Positions 49,801-58,569 of a DNA stretch of 64,000 bases are shown piece by piece. The DNA comes from Gigantopelta aegis. Its lineage: Eukaryota; Mollusca; Gastropoda; Neomphalida; Peltospiridae. Under the pieces are notes generated by a model. That model was not told the origin of the DNA. It saw only the letters and a list, made by a program, of their open reading frames with translations, and ran no database searches. A program made the position numbers and the translations under genes. The stretch covers positions 47,399,370 to 47,463,369 of the forward strand of contig NC_054712.1 in the NCBI RefSeq assembly GCF_016097555.1, given 5' to 3'. The first letter of the stretch is position 1; every line of letters starts with the position of its first letter.

Positions 49801-52800
49801 TCTGATGTGCTGAGAAAAGCTGTTTTCTGTTTTACTGTCTGTACAAGTGCTGAGGAGGCATGTTTAGCAGGGACTGTGTTTTTGCGCATAATGTCAGATG
49901 AATGTGATATGATAGAAGACGATGGTACCAGTCAAATAGTTCTTGAGCGCTCGGTTTCCTGAACATGTCACAGTCACATGGTTACTGATATTTTCTTGTT
50001 TTCTTCAACAGGAGATCGAGTTGATCTCAATGTTTTTTTGTCTGTACAAATTCTGGTGTTACAGTCACTGTTTCCACAGTTACTGGGTTTTTTTTTTTTT
50101 TAACAGGAGAGCTCTTTTCTGTTTCATCTACATTGAGGGGGCGGGACATAGCCCAGTGGTAAAGCACTCGCTTGATGCGCGGTCAGTTTAGGATCGATCC
50201 CCATCAGTGGCCTCATTGGGCTATTTCTCGTTCCAGCCAGTGCTCCACAACTGGTGTAACAAAGGCCGTATTATGTACTATCCTGTCTGTGGGATGCATA
50301 TAAAAGATCCCTTGCTGCTAATCAAAAAAGAATAGCCCATGATGTGGCGACAGCGGGTTTCCTCCCTATATCTGTGTAGTCCTTAACCATATGTCTGATG
50401 CCATATAACTGTAAATACAATGTGTTGAGTGCGTCGTTAAATTAAACATTTCCTTCCTTCATCTATATCAAGTGAAGCTGACATTTGCAAACTATTTGAC
50501 AGGTGTCCAGTGCGTTCAGTTGGTTTTACATAAAGCAGACTAGCAAATGTTTTTCTGCTGGGTTTGGTTGAATGTTGCCCTCATGTCACAGTCACTGTTT
50601 CCGTGGTTACTGATGTCTTGTTGTTTTTCTTTAACAGGAGAGCTATCCTCGGTTTTGCTGTCTGTACAAGTGCTGGTGTCACAGTCACTGTTTCCATGGT
50701 TACTGATGTCTTGTTGTTTTTCTTTAACAGGAGAGCTGTTCTCTGTTCTGCTGTCTGTACAAGTGCTGGTGTCACGGTCACTGTTTCCATGGTTACTGAT
50801 GTCATGTTGTTGTTTTTTTAACAGGAGAGCTGGACTGTTGCTTATGAAGCTTATAGAGTCTAGACTCAACTCTAATAGAGTCCGAGAGATTAATGTTATG
50901 ACAACACCATACAAATTGTATACGTGTGATGTCATTAAAGATTGAGTCTGGACTCTTTAGTACGGGCCTTCCTCTTTATTTTGCTGTCTGTACAAGTGCT
51001 GGTGTCACAGTTACTGTTTCCATGGTTACATAAGTTTTGTTGTTTTTCTTTAACAGGAGAGCTGCTCACTGTTCTGCAGTCTGTACAAATGCTGGTCTAG
51101 CTCTATTTCTCTGTTTCCATGGTTACATATGTTTTGTGGTTTTTCTTTAACAGGAGAGCTGTTCTCTGTTCTGCTGTCTGTACAAGTGCTGGTGTCACAG
51201 CCCGGTTGCGGTCGTGTCTCTCTGTTACCTCACACAGAACTACAAACATGCCTGTCAGCTGCTCCAGTCATTGTATCCTTCCTTACTCCGTGATGTACCC
51301 AGTGGGCTATGGGGAGTACACTTTATTTAAATATTCATTAAACACCACCTGAATTGAATTGCAGACAAAAATACGCCTAGAAGTACATTTAGTTGTCCAT
51401 GCTGGCAGAGTTGTAGGTAGTACTCAACCAAATAACTTCCAGCTGGGTCAAAGTTTGAGGTGCACCGAACTTCATGAAAAACCATGAACTCTATAAACTG
51501 GTTTATTTACATTTGACTTGTTTTTAAGGAATCTGCATACCATTGAACCCTGACATCAAAATACTTGTGTTGAATTAAGAAAACCTTCCCAAAAACAAAG
51601 TGCAAAAATGAGGAAAAGACAAGTAGATATCAAAATATTTTTTATACATAGGGAAATGTATACACAATCTTCATTTTGCACTGTGCACACTATATTAAAT
51701 GGCGTGTGATATTAAACAAACCTAAATAAACAACAGTTTCACACCTCTGTCATTGTCAAAGTCTTGTCTGCTTCGCCGATTCATTGCATAAGAGTTTCGG
51801 TGGCATCATGTGACATGCGTCACTCTTGAAACAATAGCCCGGTTTATGGGAGTAGCTAAAGAATGTCAACATTAGACTACGTCATGCATTTAATCTCTTC
51901 TCAACAGAAATTGGCATGGATATTAATATTTGTTGGTTGATTTTGACAATAAAGTGAACAAGGTAAAACATTATTTCATCAAACCGATCCTACATTACAA
52001 TGCACATGTGCAGAAGCCATTTCCCGTCAGTAGGCCGGTTCATGGTTTGTCGAGGGGGATACATGTATATTGGGACTAGATGATTAATCCCTTCTTCAGT
52101 TTAGAGAGGTCTCCAATTTAGAGGAGTAAACTTTGCTGGTAAAAGATGGGGAAAATCATGGGATTGTCAAATTTTTACGGCAATTCCAGTTTACTAAGGT
52201 TCTGGTTTTGAGGCCCCGGTTTCATTGTATTTCAAAATATACTGATAATATGGTTTCATTGTAATCTGAATGACCTTGACCTGTACCAGTGGCGATATCG
52301 AGGTGACAGTGGATTTTCTCAAAGAGATCGACAAGCTTGTTCAGCTCATCGAATCTCCAATATTTGCCTGTAAGTAAACATGGTGAAAACCATACAAGTT
52401 TTATAAAATTATCTTCTGTAAAGAGTGTTTTAAGTCACACATACTATAGTTCATCCCAGCTTCCAAGAACATTGTTTTTTGTGAATAATTTCAGTTTGAT
52501 TTGATGTAAGAAGTAAAACTGTTTTAGAAATAACACAAAAAAAAACTTTTTTTATGTGCAATTTAGAAAACAGTCTGCTCAGAAATAAGTAACTTGTAGC
52601 ACATATTATACTAAGAAAATGACTTTCCCTGGTGGGAAGAACTATAGACTCGTACATACTAGAAGGACACAATTCATAACTTTCTTGTTTACAGATTTAC
52701 AGTAAAGACATTAGTCTTGTCTTAACAAAGTTTATTTTGTTTACGGACTTACAGTAAAGTCATTAGTTTTTTGTCTCAACAAAGTTTGTTGTGTTTACAG

Positions 52801-55800
52801 ACTTATGACTCCACCTGCTGGACATGGACCACAACCAGTATCTGATAAAGAGTCTGTACGGTCTCCTCATGTTGTTATACAGTAAAGACATTAGTCTTGT
52901 CTTAACAAAGTTTGTTGTGTTTACAGACTTATGACTCCACCTGCTGGACATGGACCACAACCAGTATCTGATAAAGAGTCTGTATGGTATTCTCATGTTG
53001 TTATACAGTAAAGACATTAGTCTTGTCTTAACAAAGTTTGTTGTGTTTACAGACTTACGTCTCCACCTACTAGACATGGACCACAACCAGTATCTGATAA
53101 AGAGTCTGTACGGTCTCCTCATGTTGCTTCCACAGTCTGAGGCATTCAAGCTGCTCCGGTATCGACTTGAGTGCATTCCACATTTCCACTTCCAGCTAGA
53201 ACAAGGGTAATTATAGGTCTAATATTTGTTTATACTGTCTCGAGTGCAATCCACATTTCCACTTCCGGCTAGAACAAGGGTAATTATAGGTCTAAATTAT
53301 AGTGGGCTCAAAGGTATTATATATTTGTTTATACTGTCTCAAGTGCAATCCACATTTCCACTTCCGGCTAGAACAAGGGTAATTATAGGTCTAATATTTG
53401 TTTATACTGTCTCAAGTGCAATCCACATTTCCACTTCCGGCTAGAACAAAGGTAATTATAGGTCTAATATTTGTTTATACTGTCTCAAGTGCAATCCACA
53501 TTTCCACTGCCAGCTAGAACAAAGGTAATTATAGGTCTAATATTTGTTTATATTGTCTCAAGTGCAATCCACATTTCCACTTCCGGCTAGAACAAAGGTA
53601 ATTATAGGTCTAATATTTGTTTATACTGTCTCAAGTGCAATCCACATTTCCACTTCCGGCTAGAACAAGGGTAATTATAGGTCTAATATTTGTTTATACT
53701 GTCTCAAGTGCAATCCACATTTCCACTTCCGGCTAGAACAAAGGTAATTATAGGTCTAATATTTGTTTATACTGTCTCAAGTGCAATCCACATTTCCACT
53801 TCCGGCTAGAACAAAGGTAATTATAGGTCTAATATTTGTTTATACTGTCTCAAGTGCAATCCACATTTCCACTTCCGGCTAGAACAAAGGTAATTATAGG
53901 TCTAATATTTGTTTATACTGTCTCAAGTGCAATCCACATTTCCACTTCCGGCTAGAACAAAGGTAATTATAGGTCTAATATTTGTTTATACTGTCTCAAG
54001 TGCAATCCACATTTCCACTGCCAGCTAGAACAAAGGTAATTATAGGTCTAATATTTGTTTATACTGTCTCAAGTGCAATCCACATTTCCACTGCCAGCTA
54101 GAACAAGGGTAATTATAGGTCTAATATTTGTTTATACTGTCTCAAGTGCAATCCACATTTCCACTTCCGGCTAGAACAAGGGTAATTATAGGTGTAATAT
54201 TTGTTTATACTGTCTCAAGTGCAATCCACATTTCCACTTCCGGCTAGAACAAGGGTAATTATAGGTGTAATATTTCTTTATATTGTCTCAAGTGCAATCC
54301 ACATTTCCACTTCCGGCTAGAACAAAGGTAATTATAGATGTAATATTTCTTTATATTGTCTCAAGTGCAATCCACATTTCCACTTCCGGCTAGAACAAAG
54401 GTAATTATAGATGTAATATTTCTTTATATTGTCTCAAGTGCAATCCACATTTCCACTTCCGGCTAGAACAAAGGTAATTATAGATGTAATATTTCTTTAT
54501 ATTGTCTCAAGTGCAATCCACATTTCCACTTCCGGCTAGAACAAAGGTAATTATAGATGTAATATTTCTTTATATTGTCTCAAGTGCAATCCACATTTCC
54601 ACTTCCTGCTAGAACAAAGGTAATTATAGATGTAATATTTCTTTATATTGTCTCAAGTGCAATCCACATTTCCACTTCCGGCTAGAACAAAGGTAATTAT
54701 AGATGTAATATTTCTTTATATTGTCTCAAGTGCAATCCACATTTCCACTTCCGGCTAGAACAAGGGTAATTATAGGTGTAATATTTCTTTATATTGTCTC
54801 AAGTGCAATCCACATTTCCACTTCCGGCTAGAACAAGGGTAATTATAGGTGTAATATTTCTTTATATTGTCTCAAGTGCAATCCACATTTCCACTTCCGG
54901 CTAGAACAAGGGTAATTATAGGTGTAATATTTCTTTATATTGTCTCAAGTGCAATCCACATTTCCACTTCCGGCTAGAACAAGGGTAATTATAGGTGTAA
55001 TATTTCTTTATATTGTCTCAAGTGCAATCCACATTTCCACTTCCGGCTAGAACAAGGGTAATTATAGGTGTAATATTTCTTTATATTGTCTCAAGTGCAA
55101 TCCACATTTCCACTTCCGGCTAGAACAAAGGTAATTATAGATGTAATATTTCTCTTTATATTGTCTCAAGTGCAATCCACATTTCCACTTCCGGCTAGAA
55201 CAAGGGTAATTATAGGTGTAATATTTGTTTATACTGACTCGAGGGTATTCCACATTTCCACTTCCAGCTAGAACAAAGGTAAAATTACACATCAAAGTTA
55301 AAGTTACTACATGCATTTACAAGTGGTATGCATGGTTATTTGCACACTTTTGATGTTTTGATTGACAGTCGATAGACCACTGTGACAGCACAAGGGTGTA
55401 TTGGCTGTCAATCAAAACATCAAAAGTATGTAAATAACCATGCTCACCACCAGTAAGTTTGTGCAGTGACTGATTTGCGTCAAACCCATAGGTGATGATG
55501 TATACCAGCCTCGGTGGTGTCGTGATTAAGCCATCGGACTACAGGCTGGTAGGTACAGGGTTCGCGGACCGGTACCGGCTCCAACCCAGAGCGAGTTCTT
55601 AAGGGCTCAATGGGTAGGTGTAAGGCCACTACACCCTCTTCTCTCTCGCTAACCACTAACCAACTAACAACTAACCCACTGTTCTGGACAGGCAGCCCAG
55701 ATAGCTGAGGTGTGTGCCCAGGGAAGTGTGCTTGAACCTTAATTGGATATAAGCATGGAAATAAGTTGAAATAAAATGATGATGTATAACGTGATAAAGA

Positions 55801-56487
55801 AGTTTGGTTCAGTGAGAGGTGGGGATTAAAACGTTTGCAGTTATATAAGATTTATTACATACCTATTCAATCTTACTGTTATAGTGATAAAGACATTTTC
55901 AAACCGTGTGATAAATTTATCTTGTATCACACATATGTGCAATCTGGACGGGAACTTGTAAATGGAGAATTCCCTTTTTATTTTTACTGGGGTTAGCACC
56001 TTTTTATTACCGACGTCATATCTTTTACAAATTATGTATTATACAAATACATAATTACAAATTATCGTATTTGAAACATTACACAAGATTGCTGCAGAGT
56101 ATGATTCTTAATGTTAAGTAAATCCATGAAAGGAGGATTGATTAATAGATTTAAGAAAGTGTAGTCATGACATTAAATTAAAAAAACTTTTGTTAAAAAT
56201 AAGGTACATAATAAATACAAAACTTCACATATGTTGTTTTCGCTTCCTTTTTATTACATTTATTTATTTTGCGCAAGAACATACCACTCAACAGCTACAC
56301 GGTCTCATGGTGTATCTTATTTTCCTTTCCTTTCAGGTCAAAAGCCAGCTGTAAGGGTGAAGACCGGCCACTGGTTACTCAGATCGACTTTGACAAACTT
56401 CTGACACACTTCAACAAGGTCCAGGCTCAGCACCGAGAAGCCAAGATGGCGTTCAAACTGTCCGCAGTGAGGAACATCAAATTGTGA
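34801..56487 (+). CDS. VAC14: VAC14, scaffold of the PIKfyve-FIG4 complex, 17 exons
   Basis: Exons: 34801-34901, 38561-38711, 39275-39442, 40531-40593, 41279-41386, 41642-41751, 42897-43003, 44033-44171, 44802-44972, 45455-45581, 46084-46149, 46908-47131, 48609-48783, 51154-51272, 52290-52369, 53053-53206, 56337-56487. All have GT/AG ends and matching phases; they sum to 2214 nt, 737 codons plus stop, close to human VAC14 (782). The N-terminus ([20 protein letters not shown]) and [17 protein letters not shown] and ARQFVVSW blocks match the HEAT-repeat, Fab1/PIKfyve-binding half. [24 protein letters not shown] and [15 protein letters not shown] match the C-terminal FIG4-binding half. The protein nucleates the complex that makes and turns over PtdIns(3,5)P2 on endosomes and lysosomes. 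The weakest part is exon 9's acidic linker (residues about 335-373), as expected. Exons 7, 14 and 16 have extra partial copies nearby. Confidence 0.96.
34970..36366. other. VAC14 intron 1, left part
   Basis: AT-rich intron sequence. Repeated ACATACACATACAAATACAC at 35538-35570. No second gene, RNA gene or known repeat recognised before the palindrome at 36367. Confidence 0.5.
36367..37087. mobile_element. 721-bp palindromic foldback element
   Basis: Left end TAGCCCAAGTACTCTGACTG and right end CAGTCAGAATACTCGGGCTA are inverted copies. The match continues through AGAGAGCTAGATGGACATTT, GGCAATTCCCAACAA, TTTCCGCTCTAATA, ACTAATACACACACTAC and inward to ATTCCG..CGGAAT at about 36715. Almost the whole element is one palindrome. 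Non-coding; the small frames in each arm are artefacts. Possibly a TA-target (Tc1/mariner-like) foldback. Confidence 0.85.
37260..37470. mobile_element. Decayed half-copy of the 36367 palindrome family
   Basis: AGACGGACATTTGGAT, CTCTAATGCAAAAACATC and ACCACTAATACACACACTGC follow the same order as the left arm of 36367-37087, with heavy divergence. Confidence 0.6.
37735..37985 (+). repeat. Degenerate SINE in VAC14 intron 1
   Basis: AGACCCATT, CACATACCAATCAGTAC, TTTGCTGCTAATG, GCAGGCTTCCTCT and GATTAATCAATGTGCTCTAT in order. Confidence 0.6.
38068..38208. mobile_element. MITE of the CAGGGCTAGC family (copy 3)
   Basis: CTGGCTAGCTCTGC at one end and CAAAGCTAGCCCTG at the other, with GGCAAATTCACCAAAATATT inside. 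It is the shortest copy, about 140 bp. Confidence 0.75.
38730..39000 (+). repeat. tRNA-derived SINE, second family, in VAC14 intron 2
   Basis: Head GATGTAGTGGTTAAGC (A-box like) and GGGTTCACACC (B-box), then TCTCTCTCTTCTCTCACTAA, GGACAGACAACCCAGAT, TGTGCCCAGGACAGTGTG and TTGAACCTTAATTGGATATA. Better copies are at 46165 and 55500. Confidence 0.85.
39811..39963. mobile_element. Hairpin element in VAC14 intron 3
   Basis: Arms of about 70 bp (TTTCATGTTTTTTGTCAAAT, mirrored as ATTTGACAAAAAACATGAA) around a short loop at 39885-39900. Non-coding foldback. Confidence 0.75.
40043..40143. repeat. Second hairpin in VAC14 intron 3
   Basis: AGTGACGATAACACATTT against AAATGTGTTATCGTCACT with extended imperfect arms, about 100 bp in all. 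Confidence 0.75.
40707..40932 (+). repeat. SINE in VAC14 intron 4
   Basis: CCCATTAGGCTATTTCTCGC, core, GATCCCTTGCTACTAATGG and tail ending TCGTTAAAGAAAACAAACTT; only the start of the head is missing. Confidence 0.85.
41010..41192. mobile_element. MITE of the CAGGGCTAGC family (copy 4)
   Basis: CAGGGCTAGCTCTG to CAGAGCTAGCCCTG: perfect 14-bp inverted ends apart from one position. 183 bp, 86 bp before VAC14 exon 5. Confidence 0.85.
41945..42190 (-). repeat. Second-family SINE in VAC14 intron 6
   Basis: Minus-strand order: head remnant with CGGGATACAGGGATCGAAGC, GGTACCGGCTCCAACCC duplicated once, CTCAATGGGTAGGTGTACGG, GGACAGACAACCCAGATAGC and GTGTGCCCAGGACAGCGTG. Confidence 0.85.
42456..42636. 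mobile_element. MITE with TACAGTAGAATC / GGATTCAACTGTA ends
   Basis: TACAGTAGAATCTTGTTGG on the left; the complement of the right end reads TACAGTTGAATCCCATTGG. 181 bp, non-coding, TA at the edges. VAC14 intron 6. Confidence 0.75.
42640..42770. repeat. SINE tail remnant and (ATTC)n
   Basis: AACCCAGTAGCCGATGTTTA tail remnant, then a CATT tetranucleotide run at 42711-42748. Confidence 0.75.
42776..42871 (+). pseudogene. Partial upstream copy of the VAC14 exon 7 acceptor region
   Basis: GCACTGCACGTTTCTATCTG, GTTCAG and GTGTCTGGGTGTCC at 42776-42815 copy the real 42871-42911 (GCACTGCACGTTTTTATCTG, GTCCAG, GTGTCTGGGTGTAC). The copied exon runs only about 14 nt before diverging into a SINE tail remnant. 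It forms a decoy 3' splice site about 95 bp upstream of the real one. Human VAC14 and phase both support the downstream site. Confidence 0.8.
43170..43466 (-). repeat. Full-length SINE with 7-bp target-site duplication, VAC14 intron 7
   Basis: ACTGTAA at 43170-43176 and 43460-43466. Tail (TTTATTTAACGATGCACTCA), core and a complete head ending GGGCTACGTCCCGCCC. Confidence 0.9.
44191..44285. repeat. (GATAC)n pentanucleotide array at the start of VAC14 intron 8
   Basis: ATGATACGATACGATACG repeats beginning about 20 bp after the exon 8 donor. Confidence 0.95.
45835..45912 (-). repeat. SINE tail fragment, VAC14 intron 10
   Basis: GGAAGGAAATATTTTATTTA, ACGATGCACTCAACACATT, TTACGGTTACATGGCATCAG, then loss of match. 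Confidence 0.8.
46165..46430 (+). repeat. Second-family SINE, VAC14 intron 11
   Basis: CCAGCCTCAGTGGTTTCATG, GGCTGGTAGGTACAGGGTTC (B-box), CTCAATGGGTAGGTGT, CCACTACACCCTCTTCTCTC, CTGAGGTGTGTGTCCAGGAC, TTGAACTTTAATAAGC. Confidence 0.9.
46480..46775 (-). repeat. SINE, VAC14 intron 11
   Basis: Tail GACTAGAGCACATTGATTTA, CAATGGATCTTTTATATGTA, and a decayed head with GCACTCTACCACCTGGACTA. Confidence 0.8.
47440..47768 (-). repeat. SINE of the second/chimeric type, VAC14 intron 12
   Basis: Minus strand: head TGGCCTCGGTGGTGTAGTGG, GGTAGGTACTGGGTTCGTAT, then a GGATTTTTCATGCCAGTACC block, the CTCAATGGGTAGGTGTAAGG module and a longer 3' part not seen in the other copies. Confidence 0.75.
47950..48182 (+). 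repeat. SINE, VAC14 intron 12
   Basis: AAGGATCGATCTCCATTGGG (B-box end of the head), core, and tail ending TCATTAAACAAAACAAACTT. Confidence 0.85.
48183..48275. repeat. 29-bp tandem repeat, three copies
   Basis: GTAGGACAGAGCTATCCCAT plus TAAAGAAAT; VAC14 intron 12. Confidence 0.9.
48784..50005. other. VAC14 intron 13, left part
   Basis: Gene-free. TTTCACGCATTTGGCGTGAG and CTCACGCATTTG at 49185-49215 form a short repeated/inverted block. The frames at 49422-49610 and 49753-49962 have no domain. From 49930 weak copies of the exon 14 flank begin. Confidence 0.45.
50006..51153 (+). pseudogene. Array of six partial copies of the VAC14 exon 14 acceptor and 5' half
   Basis: Acceptor-like sites precede 50012, 50107, 50638, 50731, 50825 and 51057; the real exon starts at 51154. 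Each unit has a T-rich tract, TTTAACAG, then GAGAGCTGTTCTCTG..., TGCTGTCTGTACAAGTGCTG, GTGTCACAG and CACTGTTTCCATGGTTAC before the next acceptor. Units are about 93-97 bp where uninterrupted. Only the last continues into the conserved C-terminal coding sequence and has a donor in phase. The copy at 50107 is split by a SINE; 50860-50945 is unrelated sequence inside the array. Confidence 0.88.
50123..50468 (+). repeat. Full-length SINE inside the exon 14 decoy array
   Basis: Target duplication TTCATCTACAT / TTCATCTATAT at 50123-50133 and 50458-50468. Head with A-box ATAGCCCAGTGGTAAAGCAC and B-box GGATCGATCCC, core, tail. The decoy repeat it interrupts is therefore older than this insertion. Confidence 0.9.
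51273..52289. other. VAC14 intron 14
   Basis: 52165-52233 (TTACTAAGGTTCTGGTTTTG, GGTTTCATTGTA) is one end of the MITE family at 10920. Otherwise no recognised element. Confidence 0.5.
52685..53052 (+). pseudogene. Partial copies of VAC14 exon 16 5' half with acceptors
   Basis: Two 126-bp units, exon-like at 52801-52874 and 52927-53000, each with TTGTGTTTACAG before ACTTATGACTCCACC and running to CTCCTCATGTTG, then TTATACAGTAAAGACATTAG. Two shorter decayed pieces precede them (52690-52800). In the real exon (53053) the third codon is CGT; in both copies the same place reads TGA, so use of either acceptor would stop translation two codons in. Confidence 0.9.
53168..55280 (+). repeat. 73-bp array made from the end of VAC14 exon 16 and its donor, about 28 copies
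   Basis: Each unit holds about 35-38 nt copied from the exon's last bases (TGCAATCCACATTTCCACTT, CCGGCTAGAACAAGG) followed by the intron start GTAATTATAGGT and an AT-rich spacer TAATATTTGTTTATACTGTC. The first unit is the real exon end (donor after 53206). Spacer variants (GTCTAA..TTGTTTATAC; GATGTAA..TTCTTTATAT; GGTGTAA..) come in runs, so the array grew by local duplication. One unit near 53285 is longer. The last diverges at 55240-55280. All keep a GT donor in good context. Confidence 0.95.
55324..55449. repeat. Hairpin element, VAC14 intron 16
   Basis: Arms of about 45 bp: CTTTTGATGTTTTGATTGAC mirrored by GTCAATCAAAACATCAAAAG, extended by GGTTATTTGC / GTAAATAACC. Confidence 0.8.
55500..55775 (+). 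repeat. Second-family SINE, best copy
   Basis: Head CCTCGGTGGTGTCGTGATTA (A-box), GGTACAGGGTTCGCGGACC (B-box), CTCAATGGGTAGGTGTAAGG, CCACTACACCCTCTTCTCTC, AGATAGCTGAGGTGTGTGCC, TTGAACCTTAATTGGATATA. Confidence 0.92.
55776..56336. other. VAC14 intron 16, right part
   Basis: AT-rich sequence without a recognised element, ending in the TTTCCTTTCCTTTCAG acceptor of the last exon. Confidence 0.6.
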
Positions 56488-56796
56488 TGTCCATTACAGC
56501 CTTTAGCTCCATTTTCATGTTACAGCTGAAATGTTTCTGGATTCCAAAATGATGGAAAATTATAGAATCTTGAAAATATGTAGTTCGAACATTGACAGAA
56601 TTGTACCTAGTGGAAGACAAAAAGGGGGCAAGTTGCATCCCCAGAAAAACATGGAAAAGTGCTCTTTTTTAATTGAAAAGTGCTATTTTTGTCTGCCTGG
56701 GGAAGACTATCTATTACTGTTCCACGATTGTTTTTGCATTGCCACTCCACTTATTTTAGGCTAAGTAAGGCCCTGATGAAACCTGTGGGGTTTGTG
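56488..56796 (+). other. Likely VAC14 3' UTR
   Basis: Unique sequence downstream of the stop; the frame at 56531-56764 has no domain. The UTR end is not determinable; the first clear AATAAA I noticed (about 57211) lies inside the next MITE. Confidence 0.4.
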
Positions 56797-57624
56797 TTAA
56801 AGGGACACACCCTAGTTACAGTTATTTGTTAACCATTACGGCGTTGTTTTTCGCTATTAAACCCCATTTTTCACAAATAAAATTGCACTTTACTTACATT
56901 TTATTATTTATAATACACATTTCCATTCACCTGAAGTGCTCTTTGGTAATCCTGATGTTTGTAAAACCACGAAATGCATTTTTTGCATTTTTTCACAAGA
57001 TGTGCTATCGAGAAAAAAACGTTAAGCAAGCGAGGTCCAATCTATTTTTAGAGGGAATCTTCCTGTGTAGACGTCACAGATGTTGGTATACCACGTGACC
57101 GTTATCATTTTGGTTCGGTTTGTTTTCTCGTGCACGGTTCGCGCAATCAATATCCGATTTATTGTTCATTTGTGAGATTTTTCTTCACAGTTCGTGAACA
57201 TTTTCAGTAACAATAAAGTTCAGACAAGTAAGTGTCTCAATACAAAATGTTACAAACCCTTAAAACCAATAATTTTGCTACGTCTTACGATATCTGGAGA
57301 GGGATAACAACCAGGACAGAACAGTTGGAACATGTCCAGGAGAGGTGAAAGTAACGCACCCCAAGTCTGTGCGCACTCTGTGAAATTTGTCGTGACGTAG
57401 GCATTGTTGTGCTTCGAGCGACATCTACCGGTGACATCAGAATACTAACTTTCAAAATTATTTCAAGCAATTTGGGACATAGGGATTCCCATGGTATTTA
57501 TCGATATAAAACCTGCGTTATTCACTCCATTTGATAAAAACGTGATCTAAGTGTGTTACAGGTTTGTAGATTAACCAAATTATAATTTATTTTTGCTGGA
57601 TGGAACTAGGGTGTGCGGTTTTAA
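56797..57624. mobile_element. TTAA-flanked element, longer relative of 23484
   Basis: Ends TTAAAGGGACACACCCTAGT and ACTAGGGTGTGCGGTTTTAA. Shared internal blocks with the short copy: CACTTTACTTACATTTTATT, CATTTCCATTCACCTGAAGTG and TCTATTTTTAGAGGGAAT. About 830 bp, with an extra central segment, no coding capacity. Confidence 0.75.
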
Positions 57625-57776
57625 GGTGATGCAACCAATACGATATGAGTGCCTCATACAAGAATAGCCGATTGCATAGAGCTCTACCATTGAAATTGTA
57701 ATGTTGTTTTGTCACAGTCTGCTATTCTCTTGGCTTTTTTCATACGAGGCACTCGTATTGTGTGGTGTCACCTTTA
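57623..57776. mobile_element. Foldback MITE abutting the TTAA element
   Basis: AAGGTGATGCAACCAATACG at the left and, complemented, TAAAGGTGACACCACACAAT at the right, with GAGTGCCTCATAC / GTATGAGGCACTC-type arms and GAATAGC..GCTATTC. The two elements share the TTAA boundary. Confidence 0.7.
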
Positions 57777-58569
57777 GTCCTACAGGTTAAGACTTGGGAG
57801 TAATTCACACTTCCATTTATACTTAACACAAAGGCAGTTACACACATGATTATTCATGTTTAGTCTTGCATATCAAGACTAGCTATAGTTTTTACAAAGA
57901 AAGTGACACTGATGACGATATAATTGACATTATTGGAATGAATGAATTAATCAAAGAATGAATTATTTAATTAATGGATGTATGGATGAATAAATGTATG
58001 AGTCGGTGAAAACAAACTGGCCAGTGATTTTCGAAACTATCTTCATGCCAGGAAATAGTAAATCCATCATAGGCTACGATAGCTTCTAAAATATCGGCCC
58101 TGTGAAAAATGCCCCCCCACTCCTACCTGGTACTCCCATATATATATATATTCAACTGTTGATAAAAAGTGTTGTGCAATACTGCATCTGCTTTTGTTTT
58201 TGTGGTGTTTTTTTCATTATACATAATATCTAGTTATCAGGTGTCATCAATGACTGAATGTTAAAATGATTACTTTCATTCTAGAATGTCATCTAAATTA
58301 GTTTCTTTGATTGTTAAAGATCATGGTATGTGCTATCATGTCATCGAGAAAAGCTGCTAAGAAAGTGCATATAAGAGAACCCTGTGGGAAATTATATATT
58401 AAAAAAACCCTTGCTGTTGTTTACAAACGGTAGCGAGTGCGGTTGTAGCAAATATCTTCTCATAATTCACTTTCGACAATAGTTGCTGATTAAACAAGTC
58501 ACTGTTTGCAAGGTGGGAGTCTTTGTATCTGAACCATATATTAAAAAATAACACTAAGAACATGGCTAC
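57777..58569. other. Gene-free spacer
   Basis: Nothing recognised apart from an ATGAATGAATTA-type run near 57940-58000 and a short (AT)n at 58137-58152. Confidence 0.45.

Noticed and set aside
50547-50945. 132-aa plus-strand and 131-aa minus-strand frames
   Set aside because: They lie across the exon 14 decoy array; the copies do not continue into conserved VAC14 sequence.
52763-53176. 137-aa minus-strand repeat protein
   Set aside because: Antisense of real exon 16 and its two upstream copies.
53226-55316. Short repeat proteins in the 73-bp array
   Set aside because: They come from repeated exon 16 end plus intron sequence; 73 is not a multiple of three so no frame persists.
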